DNA from: Methylobacter sp.
GTDB lineage: Bacteria; Pseudomonadota; Gammaproteobacteria; Methylococcales; Methylomonadaceae
DNA: 32,587 nt
Direction: 5' to 3'
NCBI GenBank assembly: GCA_030684815.1
Contig: JAUXXQ010000147.1
Span: 1-32,587 of the forward strand
Part shown: positions 31,942 to 32,587 of the stretch, piece after piece
Position numbering within the stretch: position 1 is the first letter of the stretch
How the letters are laid out: every line of letters starts with the position of its first letter
Program-made: the position numbers and the translations under genes
The notes under the pieces: model-generated
Told to the model about the DNA's origin: nothing
Seen by the model: the letters and a program-made list of their open reading frames with translations, nothing else
Databases searched by the model: none

Positions 31942-32066
31942 GGCTACCAACTTAAGCAGGGACAAACTGGGAACGCCAAGCCCCAGCTTGGCGCGAACAC
32001 TCGCCAAGCTGGGGCTTGGCGTTCCCGGCCACCCATTTAAAACTGTCCCGGCTTAAGTGGGTAGCC
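31942..32066 (+). mobile_element. 125-bp MITE, copy C, inside tnpB
   Basis: Same orientation as copy A, with two base changes seen in the terminal repeats (CAGGGACA at the left, TGGG at the right). The flanks TTTAAGTT (31934-31941) and TTTAAATT (32067-32074) agree at 7 of 8 positions, a target duplication that has acquired one change. It lies at about codon 5 of the tnpB remnant. Confidence 0.85.
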
Positions 32067-32216
32067 TTTAAATTTAAGCTCAAAGCAACACCCGAAGTTA
32101 GCCAACAACTCGCTAACTTTGCCGGTGGAAGCCGCTTTGTCTGGAATAATGCACTGGCGTTAGGCCATTTCCGAGAAATAACATCCCTTGATGATCATGA
32201 TCTATAAAAAATAGAG

Positions 32217-32253
32217 TCCACGCTTAGCACAAAATTTTCGTGCTAAGCGTGGA
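32217..32253. repeat. Near-perfect 37-bp palindrome within the tnpB remnant
   Basis: TCCACGCTTAGCAC (32217-32230) is complementary to GTGCTAAGCGTGGA (32240-32253) around AAAATTTTC. It sits at the internal deletion between the two tnpB fragments, so it may be a small inserted palindrome or the scar of one. Confidence 0.75.
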
Positions 32254-32437
32254 AAATCTTTGGTATGTCTTTTTCAGAAAATAGCCTTAGTGAAAACGCC
32301 GACCTTGTTGGTGCAATCAATGTGCTGGCTAAAGGCCATGTGCTTTTAGCGGGAAACCAACCGTCGGGCTGACGGGGCTAGTCTGTGAAGTGAACGGTGC
32401 AGTAAGGCCGTCATCAGCAGAAACCAGTGGGCAGTAG

Positions 32438-32587
32438 CGATACATACTAGGCTGTCGAAATCGAAGTAAATAAAATAGAAATATACATCAATTCAATATA
32501 TTACAAATCTTGATCCACTTAAAAACGCCTAAAAACAGCGTATTCAAAGTGCATTTACAGCTAACAATCAATAAGTTAGACAAAGTT
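32438..32587. other. AT-rich right edge without recognisable feature
   Basis: Downstream of the tnpB remnant the sequence becomes AT-rich (AAATAAAATAGAAATATACA and similar) with no open frame of note. It may include the former right end of the IS element, but I see no clear hairpin. Confidence 0.4.

Larger units (their letters stand above)
31907..32437 (+). pseudogene. tnpB: tnpB (IS200/IS605 family) pseudogene, split by a MITE and internally deleted
   Basis: The N-terminal fragment after the MITE reads AFKFKLKATPEVSQQLAN then GGSRFVWNNALAL, the standard TnpB start. Before the MITE, CGACGCAAGGCCTTTAAG (31922-31939) encodes RRKAFK, and removing the MITE plus one duplicate rejoins the frame. 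The middle, including the RuvC and zinc-finger parts, is missing. A C-terminal piece (32265-32372) encodes SENADLVGAINVLAKGH, then a frameshift, then GLTGLVCEVNGAVRPSSAET up to a stop at 32435. The upstream boundary is approximate. It cannot make a working nuclease. Confidence 0.75.

Noticed and set aside
32016-32207. A 63-codon gene starting inside the MITE
   Set aside because: The first part is MITE sequence and the rest is the N-terminal scrap of tnpB; treated as pseudogene.

Overview
The window looks like a chromosomal segment of a gammaproteobacterium. The cyanobacterial-style nitrate transporter joined to a proteobacterial NasA/NirBD pathway, moderate GC and the many palindromic repeats would suit a methanotroph of the Methylococcales. 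The taxonomic guess is inference; no rRNA or marker gene is present.

Positions 1-17100 hold a complete assimilatory nitrate/nitrite island. Reading leftward (minus strand) from about 11260 are: a sigma-54-type promoter, a leader RNA with two hexaloop hairpins plus an intrinsic terminator (an ANTAR-type antitermination target), nrtA (binding protein), nrtB (permease), an nrtC-nrtD ATPase fusion, an outer-membrane porin, an FAD/NAD(P)H oxidoreductase that probably feeds electrons to nitrate reductase, nasA (molybdenum nitrate reductase) and a small unknown gene. Between the oxidoreductase gene and nasA lie an IS200/IS605-derived element and a MITE. In the middle are a tandem-GAF protein and a NasT-type ANTAR regulator, converging tail to tail. 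No NasS is visible. Rightward, behind a second sigma-54-type promoter, run nirB, nirD and a phzF-family gene. Together these import nitrate across both membranes and reduce it to ammonium; control is probably NtrC/sigma-54 at initiation and NasT at termination.

Positions 17100-18990 are a repeat-rich spacer region around an rtcB-family RNA ligase gene, with an integron-integrase scrap, a MITE copy, a related MITE and inverted repeats. Positions 18988-29522 are a complete type I-F CRISPR-Cas locus: cas1, cas2-3 fusion, csy1 (cas8f, unusually long), csy2 (cas5f), csy3 (cas7f), csy4 (cas6f), a leader with nested inverted repeats, and an array of 31 complete 28-bp repeats plus one 12-bp truncated repeat. 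The base composition drops sharply near the Cas2/Cas3 domain junction, suggesting a mosaic locus.

The array ends abruptly in a frameshifted remnant of a Mu gpF-like phage head gene. After it come paired hairpins, a family 4/5-type uracil-DNA glycosylase gene and xthA (exonuclease III) in one operon, and a wrecked tnpB pseudogene that was split by a third MITE copy carrying an 8-bp target duplication. Overall the window is a housekeeping nitrogen operon and a defence locus embedded in a landscape of small non-autonomous elements.
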